Source of the DNA: Sphingopyxis fribergensis
GTDB lineage: Bacteria > Pseudomonadota > Alphaproteobacteria > Sphingomonadales > Sphingomonadaceae
Assembly: GCF_000803645.1 (NCBI RefSeq)
Contig: NZ_CP009122.1
Coordinates: 4,192,501 to 4,256,500 of the forward strand
Reading direction: 5' to 3'
Length of the DNA: 64,000 bases
Part shown: piece after piece, positions 16,814 to 24,543 of the stretch
Layout: each line of letters starts with the position of its first letter
How positions within the stretch are numbered: the first letter of the stretch is position 1
The notes under the pieces: model-generated
What the model was told of the DNA's origin: nothing
The model's input: the letters and a program-made list of their open reading frames with translations, nothing else
The model's database searches: none
Position numbers and translations under genes: made by a program

Positions 16814-16817
16814 TTGC

Positions 16818-17039
16818 GCCGAGATGGCTGGCGCCTTCGTCTGCGCTGCCCTCGGCATCGAACCCACTGTCCGCCATTCCGACTATATCGGCGCTTGGCT
16901 CGACATCATGCGGGCGGATGATCGCGCGATCGTTCGCGCCGCCAGCGCTGCGTCGAGGGCGGCCGACTATCTGCTCGCCTTCCGCGATGCCGCAGGAGCG
17001 GAGGCCCGCGGCGCTCTGATCGAACGGAGGGCGGCATAA
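16818..17039 (+). pseudogene. ardC: ardC antirestriction gene, 3' fragment
   Basis: The C-terminal 73 residues of the backbone ArdC: AEMAGAFVCAALGIEPTVRH, then DYIGAWLDIMRADDRAI and AASRAADYLL. It joins in phase to GREELVA at 6711. An accidental upstream ATG at 16767 could give a 90-residue product. The TAA stop lies in ATAA, where related loci would be expected to have an ATGA overlap with the next gene. Confidence 0.88.
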
Positions 17040-17401
17040 TCCTCCTGACCCCGGAGCTGCGCGCGCAGCTCATCGCCAATGCGGCCGACCCAAGCGCTGA
17101 CCATCTGCCGGTCGCGAAATTCTTCAACCCCGTGGGCGCGGGCGTGTGGCTTGCGACCTTGCTCGAACCCGATGGCGATACCCTGCACGGCATCGCCGAT
17201 CTCGACATGGATTGCGTCGACTATGGCACCTTCAGCCTTTCCGAATTGCAAGGTCTCGACGTCGGGCTCCAGCTTGGCGTCGAGCGCGACATCCTGTTCG
17301 AGACGACGGCGCCGATCTCGGTGTGGATCGATATCGCCGACATAGCCCGCGGCATCCGGGCGGCTGAGCGCATCATCGCTCGGCTAGAGCGGGAGGGCTG
17401 A
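17036..17401 (+). CDS. DUF2958 domain protein with apparently lost start codon
   Basis: Family similarity begins at 17036: IILLTPELRAQLIANA, then DHLPVAKFFNPVGAGVWLATLLEPD and GTFSLSELQGLDVGLQLGVERDILF. DUF2958 genes normally follow ardC in such elements; function is unknown. The codon where Met is expected is ATA (bases 17036-17038), and no ATG, GTG or TTG occurs in frame until GTG at 17132. Initiation there would remove about 32 conserved residues. Either the gene uses an ATA start or it is damaged. Confidence 0.7.
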   Translation: MILLTPELRAQLIANAADPSADHLPVAKFFNPVGAGVWLATLLEPDGDTLHGIADLDMDCVDYGTFSLSELQGLDVGLQLGVERDILFETTAPISVWIDIADIARGIRAAERIIARLEREG

Positions 17402-17404
17402 GCG

Positions 17405-18646
17405 ATGCGCTTTCGCAAATGGCCCAAGCCAACCGCCTATGAAGAAACGTCGCGCAAACGCGCGGCGTTTCTCACCAAACAGCGCCGCGAGCGCGAGGCG
17501 CTGCCGCTGTTCGCCGACATGGTCGCGGCTGGGCAACACAGCGTCGATGAGGAAATGGCCCGCCGCGCCGAATGGTGGCCGCGCCAGCAGCAGGACCGCC
17601 GGGATGAGCGCGCCGCCGTATGGCGCAAGGCGCGCGCTCGCCTGTTCGCCATTCCGGACGAACGCCGCCGCACGATCCGTGCGCTCTGGCGGGAATGTCC
17701 CTATCCGGCCGATCCCTATAGTTTCGCGGACTTCCTGCACCAGATCGAGGTGGGCAAGCTCGACATCACCCGGCCGGGCTGGCGTTTCCATGCCCGTGTC
17801 CAGCCCCGGGCCACGATAACCCCCAACACCTTCGAGGAAGCGTTCCGCCAGATCGGACGCCGCAAGGTCAATGCGGGCGGCGTGCCCAGCGACGCCGACA
17901 CGCTGCTCTTTTGCGGCAATCTCGGCAAGGGCATCCTGTTCGTCGACCGGATTGTCGATCCGGGTGGGAAGCCAGGTATCACCTTCGATGTGCGCGGGGT
18001 CTGCTCCAGCGACGATCTCGCGCTGATCGAGCGGCTTGCTCGGGTCGCTGAGGAAACTGCGGTCACGGTGCGCCTGGTCGAGCGCGGGATCGCCCCGACC
18101 GAGGGTCGCGGTTGGCGCGCACCCCACCGGCTGCTGATCCTGTCCTGCTCGGCGACCAAGCGCCGGGACACAGGCTGGATCGATGCGATCGACCGCTACG
18201 ATGGCCCGCTGTGGCAGACCGTGCGCGCGGTCAATCCCGACCGGATGCGGGTCAAGGTCGCGGTGCTCTCGGCCCGCTACGGCTTTCTCGATTCCCGCTC
18301 GCCTATCGAGGATTATGACGCCCGGCTGACCCCCGATCTCGCCCAGCGCATGATCGCGGGCGGAATGAATCGGCGCTGGCCGCGTCCGCCATCGGCGCGC
18401 ATGCCCGATACCTATGGCGACTCGCCCGGTTGTCAGATCGCCTCGCTTTCCAACCACGGCACGCGGCCATTCACCGACGTCGCGCTCGCGGGCGGGCATC
18501 TCTACATCGCGGTGATGCGGGCCTTCCTCGACGGCTTCCGCGATCTGCGCTGCATCGCTCCGGACGCCCGTATCACCGAGATCAATGGCCCGATCGGCAT
18601 CATGCGCCAGCAGATCCGGGGCTGGCTCGAGGAGAGCTGGCCGTGA
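17405..18646 (+). CDS. large hypothetical protein with DUF6884-like C-terminal domain
   Basis: A 413-residue protein. Residues 1-140 are strongly charged and helical (RKRAAFLTKQRREREALPLF, RRRTIRALWRECPYP). A middle part includes TLLFCGNLGKGILFVDRIVDP. The C-terminal half resembles DUF6884/YaaA-like nucleotide-binding folds: HRLLILSCSATKRRD, AIDRYDGPLWQTVR and VKVAVLSARYGFL. Such domains occur in accessory genomes next to nucleoside-modification or stress functions, but no activity can be assigned. It starts 3 bp after DUF2958 and overlaps the next gene by GTGA, so it belongs to the ardC-DUF2958 operon. Confidence 0.7.
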   Translation: MRFRKWPKPTAYEETSRKRAAFLTKQRREREALPLFADMVAAGQHSVDEEMARRAEWWPRQQQDRRDERAAVWRKARARLFAIPDERRRTIRALWRECPYPADPYSFADFLHQIEVGKLDITRPGWRFHARVQPRATITPNTFEEAFRQIGRRKVNAGGVPSDADTLLFCGNLGKGILFVDRIVDPGGKPGITFDVRGVCSSDDLALIERLARVAEETAVTVRLVERGIAPTEGRGWRAPHRLLILSCSATKRRDTGWIDAIDRYDGPLWQTVRAVNPDRMRVKVAVLSARYGFLDSRSPIEDYDARLTPDLAQRMIAGGMNRRWPRPPSARMPDTYGDSPGCQIASLSNHGTRPFTDVALAGGHLYIAVMRAFLDGFRDLRCIAPDARITEINGPIGIMRQQIRGWLEESWP

Positions 18647-19026
18647 ACGGGCGGCCGCCCGGCGCGGGACATAATAACGGGCCGCCGCTCGACGACGATC
18701 CCCCTGCGACCATTCGGACGTGCCGCTGGTGCCGCCACTGGTCGCCGCCTTCGGAGCGGGAGGAGCGTGACTATGAATATTTCAGGCTCGGCCTCTCGCG
18801 CCGCCGCGTGAAGCGGCCGAGCGGCGCCTGCGACCGGGTGCTCACGGCGCCGGGCAAGCCGCTCGCCTTCTCGTCCACGGTCGCGGAGTTTTCCTGCCTC
18901 AACTTCGCGGCGAAGCCGTTGCCGCCCGTAGAGATACCCAGGCGCGGCGGCTTCGTCCGCATTTACGAGGGCGACGAGGTGGTCTGGCAGGGGGCCGAGG
19001 AAGACCTACCCGAAGACTATCGCTGA
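18643..19026 (+). CDS. small conserved accessory protein with GAGHNNGPPL motif
   Basis: A 127-residue protein starting with GTG (GTGA overlap). It has the GAGHNNGPPLDDD segment seen in many alphaproteobacterial phage and ICE proteins, then a CRWCRHW pair and further cysteines (GACDR, FSCLN), possibly a small zinc-binding domain. The C-terminus is acidic. Function is unknown. Confidence 0.65.
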   Translation: MNGRPPGAGHNNGPPLDDDPPATIRTCRWCRHWSPPSEREERDYEYFRLGLSRRRVKRPSGACDRVLTAPGKPLAFSSTVAEFSCLNFAAKPLPPVEIPRRGGFVRIYEGDEVVWQGAEEDLPEDYR

Positions 19027-19082
19027 GGCCGCGCCGCGCTGGCGTCGCCCTTTCCCGATATCCCCATCGACAGGAGTTCGAC

Positions 19083-19382
19083 ATGGACATCACGCTTTGC
19101 CGGGGCATGGTCATCAATGCCCCCGAGTTTTTTGCCGACCCCGCCTTTCGGGCCTGGCTCGCCAACCGCCGGCCCAAGTTCACCTGGCACACCGGCGGCG
19201 AGGTTGACGAATATTCCGACGTTGTCGTGCTGGTCGATCCCGGCCTTAGTGGTGAGGGCAGCGATTCCGACATGCCCGATGCGATCTGGGACCGGATCGT
19301 CGCTGCGTGTCGCACGCATCTCGGTTCCGATCGCCACAACGGCAATCACTATGTGGTGCGGCTGACCAACCTCGACGCGTGA
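19083..19382 (+). CDS. hypothetical protein
   Basis: A 99-residue acidic protein starting MDITLCRGMVINAPEFFADP, with AFRAWLANRRPKFTWHTGG and VVVLVDPGLSGEGSDSDMP. A clear GGAG ribosome-binding site precedes the ATG. There is no recognised domain. A GTGA at 19379 opens a further short frame (KSAAEMREKFIAAVRSRKAG) that runs into the convergent SRAP-like gene, and may be a remnant of another gene. Confidence 0.6.
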   Translation: MDITLCRGMVINAPEFFADPAFRAWLANRRPKFTWHTGGEVDEYSDVVVLVDPGLSGEGSDSDMPDAIWDRIVAACRTHLGSDRHNGNHYVVRLTNLDA

Positions 19383-19475
19383 AATCCGCCGCCGAGATGC
19401 GCGAAAAGTTCATCGCCGCCGTCCGATCCCGCAAGGCCGGTCAGGTGACACGAACGCCTTTGTTCGCCGATGACA

Positions 19476-20156
19476 TCACGGTCCTTCGCTGCCGCTGCCC
19501 TTCCACGGCTCTCCCAGCGTTTCCTCATACATTCGTGTTTCCGAATAGGGCCGGTTGGCGAGCGGCGATGCCCTGTCGAACCGGCCTCCAAGCCACAGAT
19601 TATAGTCATCGCGGTCAAGGATGACGGGCATGGAACGTCCCTGTACGACGTCGTTTGCTTCCGCGAGCAGGCCGCAGAAGCGCTTTTCGTCGTCCACCTC
19701 GGCCCACACGCCGGCCCAGGCGAAAATCGGCCTGTCCTCGACACCGAACCACATGCGCTTGCGTGCGCCCGACTGGCCCGCCGGATAGGCGAACGAGTCC
19801 ATGACGATCAGGCAGCGCCACGGGTTCTGAAATCTCGCCGTTTCCTCGACTTTCCTGCGATTGAACCACATCGCCGTCGAAACGGCGCGTCGGTTGCGCA
19901 CCCCATCGAGAATTGTCCGCGGTATGCCCCATCGCATTGGCTCTGCGAAACGCTCCCTGTTTTTCCGATACACCACCAGGCCGGTGCGCTCTGGCCAGAC
20001 TTCGGCCGACCAGGCGGCCCGAGCCGGAACGCGGGCATCGAAATGGTCTCGCACTTCGCTCAGCGCGGTCCGGCAGCGATAGAGCGTCGTCAAATCCTCT
20101 GCGTCCCCACGCCTCGTGGCTCCGTAAATCCGTCGATACGGATCGCAGGAGATCAT
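19476..20156 (-). CDS. degenerate SRAP-family protein lacking catalytic residues
   Basis: A 226-residue SRAP-fold protein with MRWGIPRTILDG, FAWAGVWAEV, AEANDVV and SMPVILDRDDYNLWL. These match MARWGMPSPAF, FFAGIW, TEANAEV and AMPVILTEKDEWDSWL of the SRAP at 5070. The start at 20156 is supported by GAGGAC 7 bases upstream. The N-terminus is MISCDP, so there is no Cys2. The catalytic Glu position is Tyr124 (SFAYPA), and the RYHPK histidine segment is deleted. It probably cannot form or resolve the abasic-site crosslink in the canonical way. A DNA-binding or regulatory role is possible. Confidence 0.75.
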   Translation of the reverse strand: MISCDPYRRIYGATRRGDAEDLTTLYRCRTALSEVRDHFDARVPARAAWSAEVWPERTGLVVYRKNRERFAEPMRWGIPRTILDGVRNRRAVSTAMWFNRRKVEETARFQNPWRCLIVMDSFAYPAGQSGARKRMWFGVEDRPIFAWAGVWAEVDDEKRFCGLLAEANDVVQGRSMPVILDRDDYNLWLGGRFDRASPLANRPYSETRMYEETLGEPWKGSGSEGP

Positions 20157-20215
20157 GAAGTCCTCATGACCTCGGCGAAGGACCAAGCGCTCCTCCCACA
20201 CATCGCCTGATCCAT

Positions 20216-20297
20216 AGAGTGAGAGGGAGGCTCTGGTTTTCGTGACGGGTTGGAGGCTGGGAGAGAGTCTTCCGGCCGCCCGTCATGGAGACGTGTC
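20216..20297 (+). promoter_or_regulatory. conserved leader, copy B (before parB-like gene)
   Basis: AGAGTGAGAGG (20216-20226) is followed by the 18-mer GGTTTTCGTGACGGGTTG (20235-20252), identical to copy A. GAGAGAG (20261) comes at the same 8-base spacing, then GGAGAC before the ATG at 20298. It lies in the divergent gap with the degenerate SRAP gene. Confidence 0.6.
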
Positions 20298-22430
20298 ATG
20301 GCGAAAGCCCCATCGAAGATCACCCTCAACCAGTCCCGGAACATTCCGTTCGACAGGCTGGTCCTGTCGCAATCGAACGTCCGCCGCGTGAAGCATGGCG
20401 TGACCATCGAGCATCTGGCCAATGATATCGAACGCCGCGGCCTGCTGACCGGCCTCAATGTCCGCCCTGTGCTCGACGAGGCTGGTGAAGACACCGGCAT
20501 GTTCGAAATCCCCGCCGGCGGCCGCCGCTACAGCGCGCTGGCGATCCTCGTGAAGCGCAAGCGGCTCGCCAAGGACGCCCCGGTTCCGTGCGTGGTCAAG
20601 GCCGCGAATGATCCGGTCCTGGCTGAAGAGGATTCGCTCGCCGAAAACAGCGAACGCGAACCGCTCCACCCGCTCGACGAGTTCCGGGCGATGAAGACCC
20701 TGTTCGACAAGGGCGAGCAGGAGGAAGCGATCGCCGCCCATTTCCGCGTCACCCCCGCCGTCGTGCGCCAGCGCCTCAAGCTCGCATCGGTCTCGCCCAC
20801 GCTGCATGAATGCTATGCCGAAGGCGACATGACCCTCGACCAGCTCATGGCGTTCACGGTCAGCGACGATCACCAGCGCCAGGAGGATTTGTGGGGGCAA
20901 CTCGCGCACAGCAGCAACAAGTCGCCCTGGTTCATCAAGTCCAGGCTGCTGGAGGACAAGGTCGAGGTGACGGAGAAGCGCGTCCGCTTCATCGGGCTGG
21001 ACGCCTATATCGCTGCGGGCGGCGCCGGTCCGATCCGCGACCTGTTCGAACCCGACGATGGCGGCTGGCTCTCCGATCCCGCGCTGCTCGATCGTTTGGT
21101 CGATGAGAAGCTGCGCGCGGAAGGCGACGCTGTCATGGCCGAAGGCTGGAAGTGGGTCGAGACGCTGGTCGATCTTCCCTATGGCTATGACGAGGACTGC
21201 CGCGCCATCGCCAGCCAGGTGCAGCCGCTGACCGAGGTGCAGGAAGCGCGGATCGTCGCCCTGCGGGCCGAGGCCGATGCGCTTGAGGCCGAGTGGGACG
21301 GCAAGCCCGATGTTCCGGAGGACGTGGAACTGCGTATCTCCGCCATCGACGCCGAGCTTGGCGTTCTCGCCCAGAGCAACCGGGTGTTCGATCCTGCCGA
21401 GATCGCCAATGCCGGCGTGTTCATTGGTCTGGAGGAAGACGGCACGCTCTATATCGACCGTGGCTATGTCCGCGCCGAGGATGAGCTGGAGGCTGACGAT
21501 GCCGGCGAAGGTGGCGATGAAGCGTCCCATGCCGGATCGGATGATGCGTCCGATGAGATCGGCGGCGAAACGGCCGATCGCGAGTCCAGCAGGGCCCCGT
21601 CCAGGCCCGCTCCGAACGATGACGATGATGACGGTGAGGTCATCAAGCCGCTCCCGGACCGTCTCGTCGCCGAGCTGACCGCCGCCCGCACGCTGGCGCT
21701 TCAGGATGCCTTCGCGCAGTCGCCTTCGGTCGCGTTCGCCGCCGTGCTGCACGCCATGGTGCTGTCGGTCTTCTACATGGGCCGCACCGAAAGCTGCATG
21801 GAGCTGGCTGTCCACCGCGTCTCCATGCCGTTCCAGGGCGCGGACCTGCGTAACAGTCCATCGGCGGCATCCATCCAGGAACGGCACACCCGCTGGAAGG
21901 AGCGTCTCCCCCAATCCGACAAGGATGTGTGGGATGCGCTCCAGCAGCTCGACGGCGGCGAACAGGCCAGTCTGTTCGCCCATTGCGCAGCCTATTGTGT
22001 GAACGCGCAGTGGGAGCCGGTTCCCAAGCATGGCGGTGGCCGTGTCTCGGCGCACGGCGTCGCGCGCCGCATCGACCATGCCAATGTACTGGCCCGCGCC
22101 GTGGGTCTCGACATGATCGGCGCAGGCTGGCGCCCGACCTTCGACAACTACCTCAACCGGGTCGCGAAGCCGCGCATCCTTGAGGCGGTCGCCGAGGCGA
22201 CGGGGCCGCAGACCGCCGGGCTGATCGACCATCTGAAGAAGGGCGACATGGCGCGCGAGGCCGAACGCTTGCTCGCCGATGCGAATTGGCTGCCCGAACC
22301 GCTTCGGACGCCTGTGATCGAGGAACCGCTGCCGCTGACGGATGAGGCTGACGCGCTGCCGGCGTTCCTCGATGAGGATGACAGCTACGCCGACCAGGAG
22401 GGCGACGACGAATACGCTATCGCCGCCTGA
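20298..22430 (+). CDS. ParB/RepB/Spo0J family protein
   Basis: A 710-residue ParB-superfamily protein. The ParB/sulfiredoxin-like domain spans about residues 10-110 (IPFDRLVLSQSNVRR, GLLTGLNVRP, AGGRRYSALAIL, AENSEREPLHPLDEFRAM). An HTH follows (EEAIAAHFRVTPAVVRQRLKLA). Then comes a long C-terminal extension with an acidic linker (DDASDEIGG and a run of Asp) and a helical domain ending in Asp/Glu-rich sequence. Such large orphan ParBs are common in trb-type ICEs and plasmids. The role may be partition, nuclease or regulatory. parA lies about 17 kb away and is paired with an RHH gene, so this is not a normal parAB pair. Confidence 0.82.
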   Translation: MAKAPSKITLNQSRNIPFDRLVLSQSNVRRVKHGVTIEHLANDIERRGLLTGLNVRPVLDEAGEDTGMFEIPAGGRRYSALAILVKRKRLAKDAPVPCVVKAANDPVLAEEDSLAENSEREPLHPLDEFRAMKTLFDKGEQEEAIAAHFRVTPAVVRQRLKLASVSPTLHECYAEGDMTLDQLMAFTVSDDHQRQEDLWGQLAHSSNKSPWFIKSRLLEDKVEVTEKRVRFIGLDAYIAAGGAGPIRDLFEPDDGGWLSDPALLDRLVDEKLRAEGDAVMAEGWKWVETLVDLPYGYDEDCRAIASQVQPLTEVQEARIVALRAEADALEAEWDGKPDVPEDVELRISAIDAELGVLAQSNRVFDPAEIANAGVFIGLEEDGTLYIDRGYVRAEDELEADDAGEGGDEASHAGSDDASDEIGGETADRESSRAPSRPAPNDDDDDGEVIKPLPDRLVAELTAARTLALQDAFAQSPSVAFAAVLHAMVLSVFYMGRTESCMELAVHRVSMPFQGADLRNSPSAASIQERHTRWKERLPQSDKDVWDALQQLDGGEQASLFAHCAAYCVNAQWEPVPKHGGGRVSAHGVARRIDHANVLARAVGLDMIGAGWRPTFDNYLNRVAKPRILEAVAEATGPQTAGLIDHLKKGDMAREAERLLADANWLPEPLRTPVIEEPLPLTDEADALPAFLDEDDSYADQEGDDEYAIAA

Positions 22431-22501
22431 ATGCTGGTGCGGGACGGGTCGACCAGTCGCTGCCCCGTCCCGCACCGACGTCTCACCTCAATCCCATTCT
22501 C

Positions 22502-22527
22502 AGCCCGGCCACGCGCCGGGCTTTTTT
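22502..22527 (+). terminator. intrinsic terminator-like hairpin after parB-like gene
   Basis: AGCCCGG (22502-22508), a 7-base loop and CCGGGCT (22516-22522) are followed by a T run. The next gene's ribosome-binding site comes only about 15 bases later. It differs from the hairpin at 23427-23447 by a single loop base. Confidence 0.7.
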
Positions 22528-22545
22528 CATTTTCGGAGATAGACA

Positions 22546-23016
22546 ATGAGCAATACGCCTTTTGTTCCCACGTTCGACATGACCGCCTTCCTGGCGCACC
22601 AGGCGGAATATGAGAAACGAGCGAGCGAGATTTTTCCCGCCAATAAGGCTGCTGTCCTGTCTGTTCTGGCAGGATCTGGCATCACCCTTGTCACCGTGCG
22701 GTTCGATGGCAGTGGGGACAGCGGCCAGATCGAGGAGATTGACGCGCGTTCTGGTGAAAGCAGTGCCGACCTGCCCGACACATCTGTCGAGATCGCCCGC
22801 TGTGAATTTCACGACGAGGAGGTCCGCCATGTAACGGTCCCGCTCCCGGATGCGATCGAGGCCATGTGTTACGACCTCCTCGAAAGCAAGCACGGCGGCT
22901 GGGAGAACAATGAAGGCGGCTATGGCGAGTTCACCTTTGACGTCGCCGCCGGGACTGTCCGTTTCGATTTCAATTATCGGATCGAACGGTCTGAAAACCA
23001 TTATTACGAGCTGTAG
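22546..23016 (+). CDS. DUF6878-like conserved protein
   Basis: A 156-residue acidic protein with MTAFLAHQAEYEKRA, VTVRFDGSGDSGQIEEI, and WENNEGGYGEFTFDVAAGTV near the C-terminus. This resembles DUF6878 proteins of alphaproteobacterial conjugative elements. It starts after a terminator-like hairpin with a CGGAGAT ribosome-binding site, and the next gene follows after 10 bp. Function is unknown. Confidence 0.65.
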   Translation: MSNTPFVPTFDMTAFLAHQAEYEKRASEIFPANKAAVLSVLAGSGITLVTVRFDGSGDSGQIEEIDARSGESSADLPDTSVEIARCEFHDEEVRHVTVPLPDAIEAMCYDLLESKHGGWENNEGGYGEFTFDVAAGTVRFDFNYRIERSENHYYEL

Positions 23017-23026
23017 GGAGGCGACG

Positions 23027-23401
23027 ATGGGCCATTGCTATCATCACGCGCTCTCGTCCGTGCGGAAATGGGGCGGCTCGGCCGAGGATTATCTGCCGCT
23101 GCACCAGTGGTTCGACGAGTCCAAGGCGATCACCGCTGACTTCCGCCATCGTGCACTGCGCCACCATGCCGAGGGCATTTTCATGCTCGAACGCTTTTTC
23201 GGCGCGACCATCACGGTCTCAAGCGGGCGGGTCGTTCCCGTCCGGTTGATCGGCGAACAACATATCCTCGAAGACCTCGGCTTCATTCCGAGCTTCGCGG
23301 ACTGGGTTCGCTGCATCCGGCCGCAACCCTGGATGGGCCGCGCGCAGCCGATCCACAAGCTGGTGGACCCTTTCGCGATCGAAAGTCCGCCAGCGTCCTG
23401 A
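23027..23401 (+). CDS. DUF6915-like conserved protein
   Basis: A 124-residue protein starting MGHCYHHALSSVRKWGG, with DYLPLHQWFDESKAITADFRHRALRHHAEGIF and a C-terminal EDLGFIPSFADWVRCIRPQPWM. The many histidines suggest a possible metal-binding fold. It resembles the DUF6915 family found in accessory elements. It has a GGAGG ribosome-binding site and is cotranscribed with the preceding gene. Confidence 0.65.
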   Translation: MGHCYHHALSSVRKWGGSAEDYLPLHQWFDESKAITADFRHRALRHHAEGIFMLERFFGATITVSSGRVVPVRLIGEQHILEDLGFIPSFADWVRCIRPQPWMGRAQPIHKLVDPFAIESPPAS

Positions 23402-23426
23402 TTTGTACCCCATCACCTTTATCGAG

Positions 23427-23447
23427 AGCCCGGCCGCGCGCCGGGCT
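23427..23447 (+). terminator. terminator-like hairpin
   Basis: AGCCCGG-CCGCGCG-CCGGGCT is followed by TTCGCGTTCTT. It is nearly identical to the hairpin at 22502-22522 and likewise sits just before the next gene's ribosome-binding site. It could act as a partial terminator or attenuator. Confidence 0.5.
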
Positions 23448-23469
23448 TTCGCGTTCTTGGAGACCCGAT

Positions 23470-24225
23470 ATGGCTGATTATTTCTGTTCCACGGTGGTTC
23501 AGCCCACCATTCCGCTGAGCGCGATGACGCCGCTCGAACGATTGATCCTCTCTGGCATCTTCAGCAGTGAAGTTGATGGAGGCGGCCTCTATTTCTACGC
23601 CGAACAGGGCGCCAATGACATGCCCGCCTATCCCGTCGACGAGGTCCGCGCCGCGCTCGCCTTGTCCGGAGACGTTGAAAGCGCGGCGGCCAACGCGGTC
23701 CGCGCGGAGCTTGCCGAACTCGGCGAAGACGACGCCTATCTTCAACTCGACCTCTCCGTGTCCGGTTGGGAGGTGTTTTTCCAGAGCATCGTCCGACGGA
23801 CGCCCGCGCTCCCCTATGTATCGATCGTTTCGGCCTGGACCTGCACGAAAATGCGGCCAGACGGTTTCGGCGGCATGGCCGTGCTGATCACGGCCGACGA
23901 CATCATGGCGCGCAGTACCGAGTCCATGCTCGATGAAATGCTTGGCATCGCAGAATATGGGCCGCTCGGCGTTGAGCCGGGTCTCGGCTCGCATGTCCTG
24001 CTCCGCCTCTGCGAGGAGCATGTCCGCGCGACCGTGGAAGTGGTCTTCGAGACGGAAGCGCCGGATGGTCTCCAGATCGCCGATGTGAGCAATGCCGATA
24101 TCCGTCAGGCATCCCTCGATGTGAAGGCGGCCAGCGATCTCTCCCATGAAGAGGGAGAAGCCGCCTCCAAGGCCGCAACGCGAGCGATCTCGCTCGCCGC
24201 CAAGCGCAACCTCGCTGCCCGCTGA
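23470..24225 (+). CDS. conserved hypothetical protein of the conjugative element
   Basis: A 251-residue protein starting MADYFCSTVVQPTIPLSAMT. It includes LERLILSGIFSSEVDGGGLYFYAEQG, LQLDLSVSGWEVFFQSIVRR and GFGGMAVLITADDIMA. The C-terminus is alanine-rich and helical. I recognise no enzymatic motif. It is preceded by a GGAGAC ribosome-binding site. Its neighbours are all accessory genes of unknown function. Confidence 0.6.
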   Translation: MADYFCSTVVQPTIPLSAMTPLERLILSGIFSSEVDGGGLYFYAEQGANDMPAYPVDEVRAALALSGDVESAAANAVRAELAELGEDDAYLQLDLSVSGWEVFFQSIVRRTPALPYVSIVSAWTCTKMRPDGFGGMAVLITADDIMARSTESMLDEMLGIAEYGPLGVEPGLGSHVLLRLCEEHVRATVEVVFETEAPDGLQIADVSNADIRQASLDVKAASDLSHEEGEAASKAATRAISLAAKRNLAAR

Positions 24226-24311
24226 ACGGTGCAGTCCGGCGGGTTGCTGCCGGCGAACATCGCCTGGGCGCTCTGCGCTCGGGTTTCCCCTCATAGAATG
24301 GAGATTGACCC

Positions 24312-24506
24312 GTGAAGATTTCCGACATCGAAAACGCCAGTCCGGAGGCGCTTGCGCCCTTGTTGCTCGCTACTCTTCAGCGCCTCGGCCAATTGGGCCG
24401 TAACGGCGCCGTCGCGCTTGCGCGTCTTGCCGAAAAGGATGACGCAGACGTGGAAGAAGCCGTGGAATGGCTGGCTGATATAGCCGCCGGGTCGCTGCGG
24501 GAGTGA
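24312..24506 (+). CDS. small hypothetical protein
   Basis: A 64-residue protein with a GTG start. It is helical (PEALAPLLLATLQRLGQLGRNGAVALARLAEKDDADVEEAVEWL is split here as one continuous helical region). GGAG lies 8-11 bases upstream. It has no domain assignment. It could be a small regulatory or coiled-coil protein. Confidence 0.5.
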   Translation: MKISDIENASPEALAPLLLATLQRLGQLGRNGAVALARLAEKDDADVEEAVEWLADIAAGSLRE

Positions 24507-24543
24507 TCGGTCTGCCGTCGGCTCCGTCTCCGGGCCGGCGGCC

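Larger units (their letters stand above)
6711..16817 (+). mobile_element. 10.1-kb tyrosine-recombinase-trio element carrying ardC and mercury resistance
   Basis: The element is defined by the split ardC gene: reading across the junctions, GREELVA (left) rejoins AEMAGAFVC (right) in frame. It contains three overlapping tyrosine recombinase genes, a second ardC, merR, merT, a GDCCVxC gene, merB and a merA-like gene. The ends carry imperfect inverted repeats, TATCTGGACAGTC at 6713-6725 and its 11/13 match on the opposite strand at 16801-16813. No obvious target duplication is seen beyond a possible 2-3 bp GC. The organisation recalls recombinase-in-trio (RIT) and Tn554-type elements, but these recombinases are larger than typical RIT proteins. 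Boundaries are good to about 3 bp. Confidence 0.8.

Noticed and set aside
19379..19624. Frame starting GTGA with KSAAEMREKFIAAVRSRKAG
   Set aside because: The first 25 codons look protein-like, but the frame then runs antisense through the SRAP-like gene. At most it is a remnant and is noted with the gene at 19083.
20283..22475. 730-codon open frame on the minus strand
   Set aside because: It is antisense to the ParB-like gene. Its composition is a reflection of third-position GC bias, with no recognisable motif and no ribosome-binding site.
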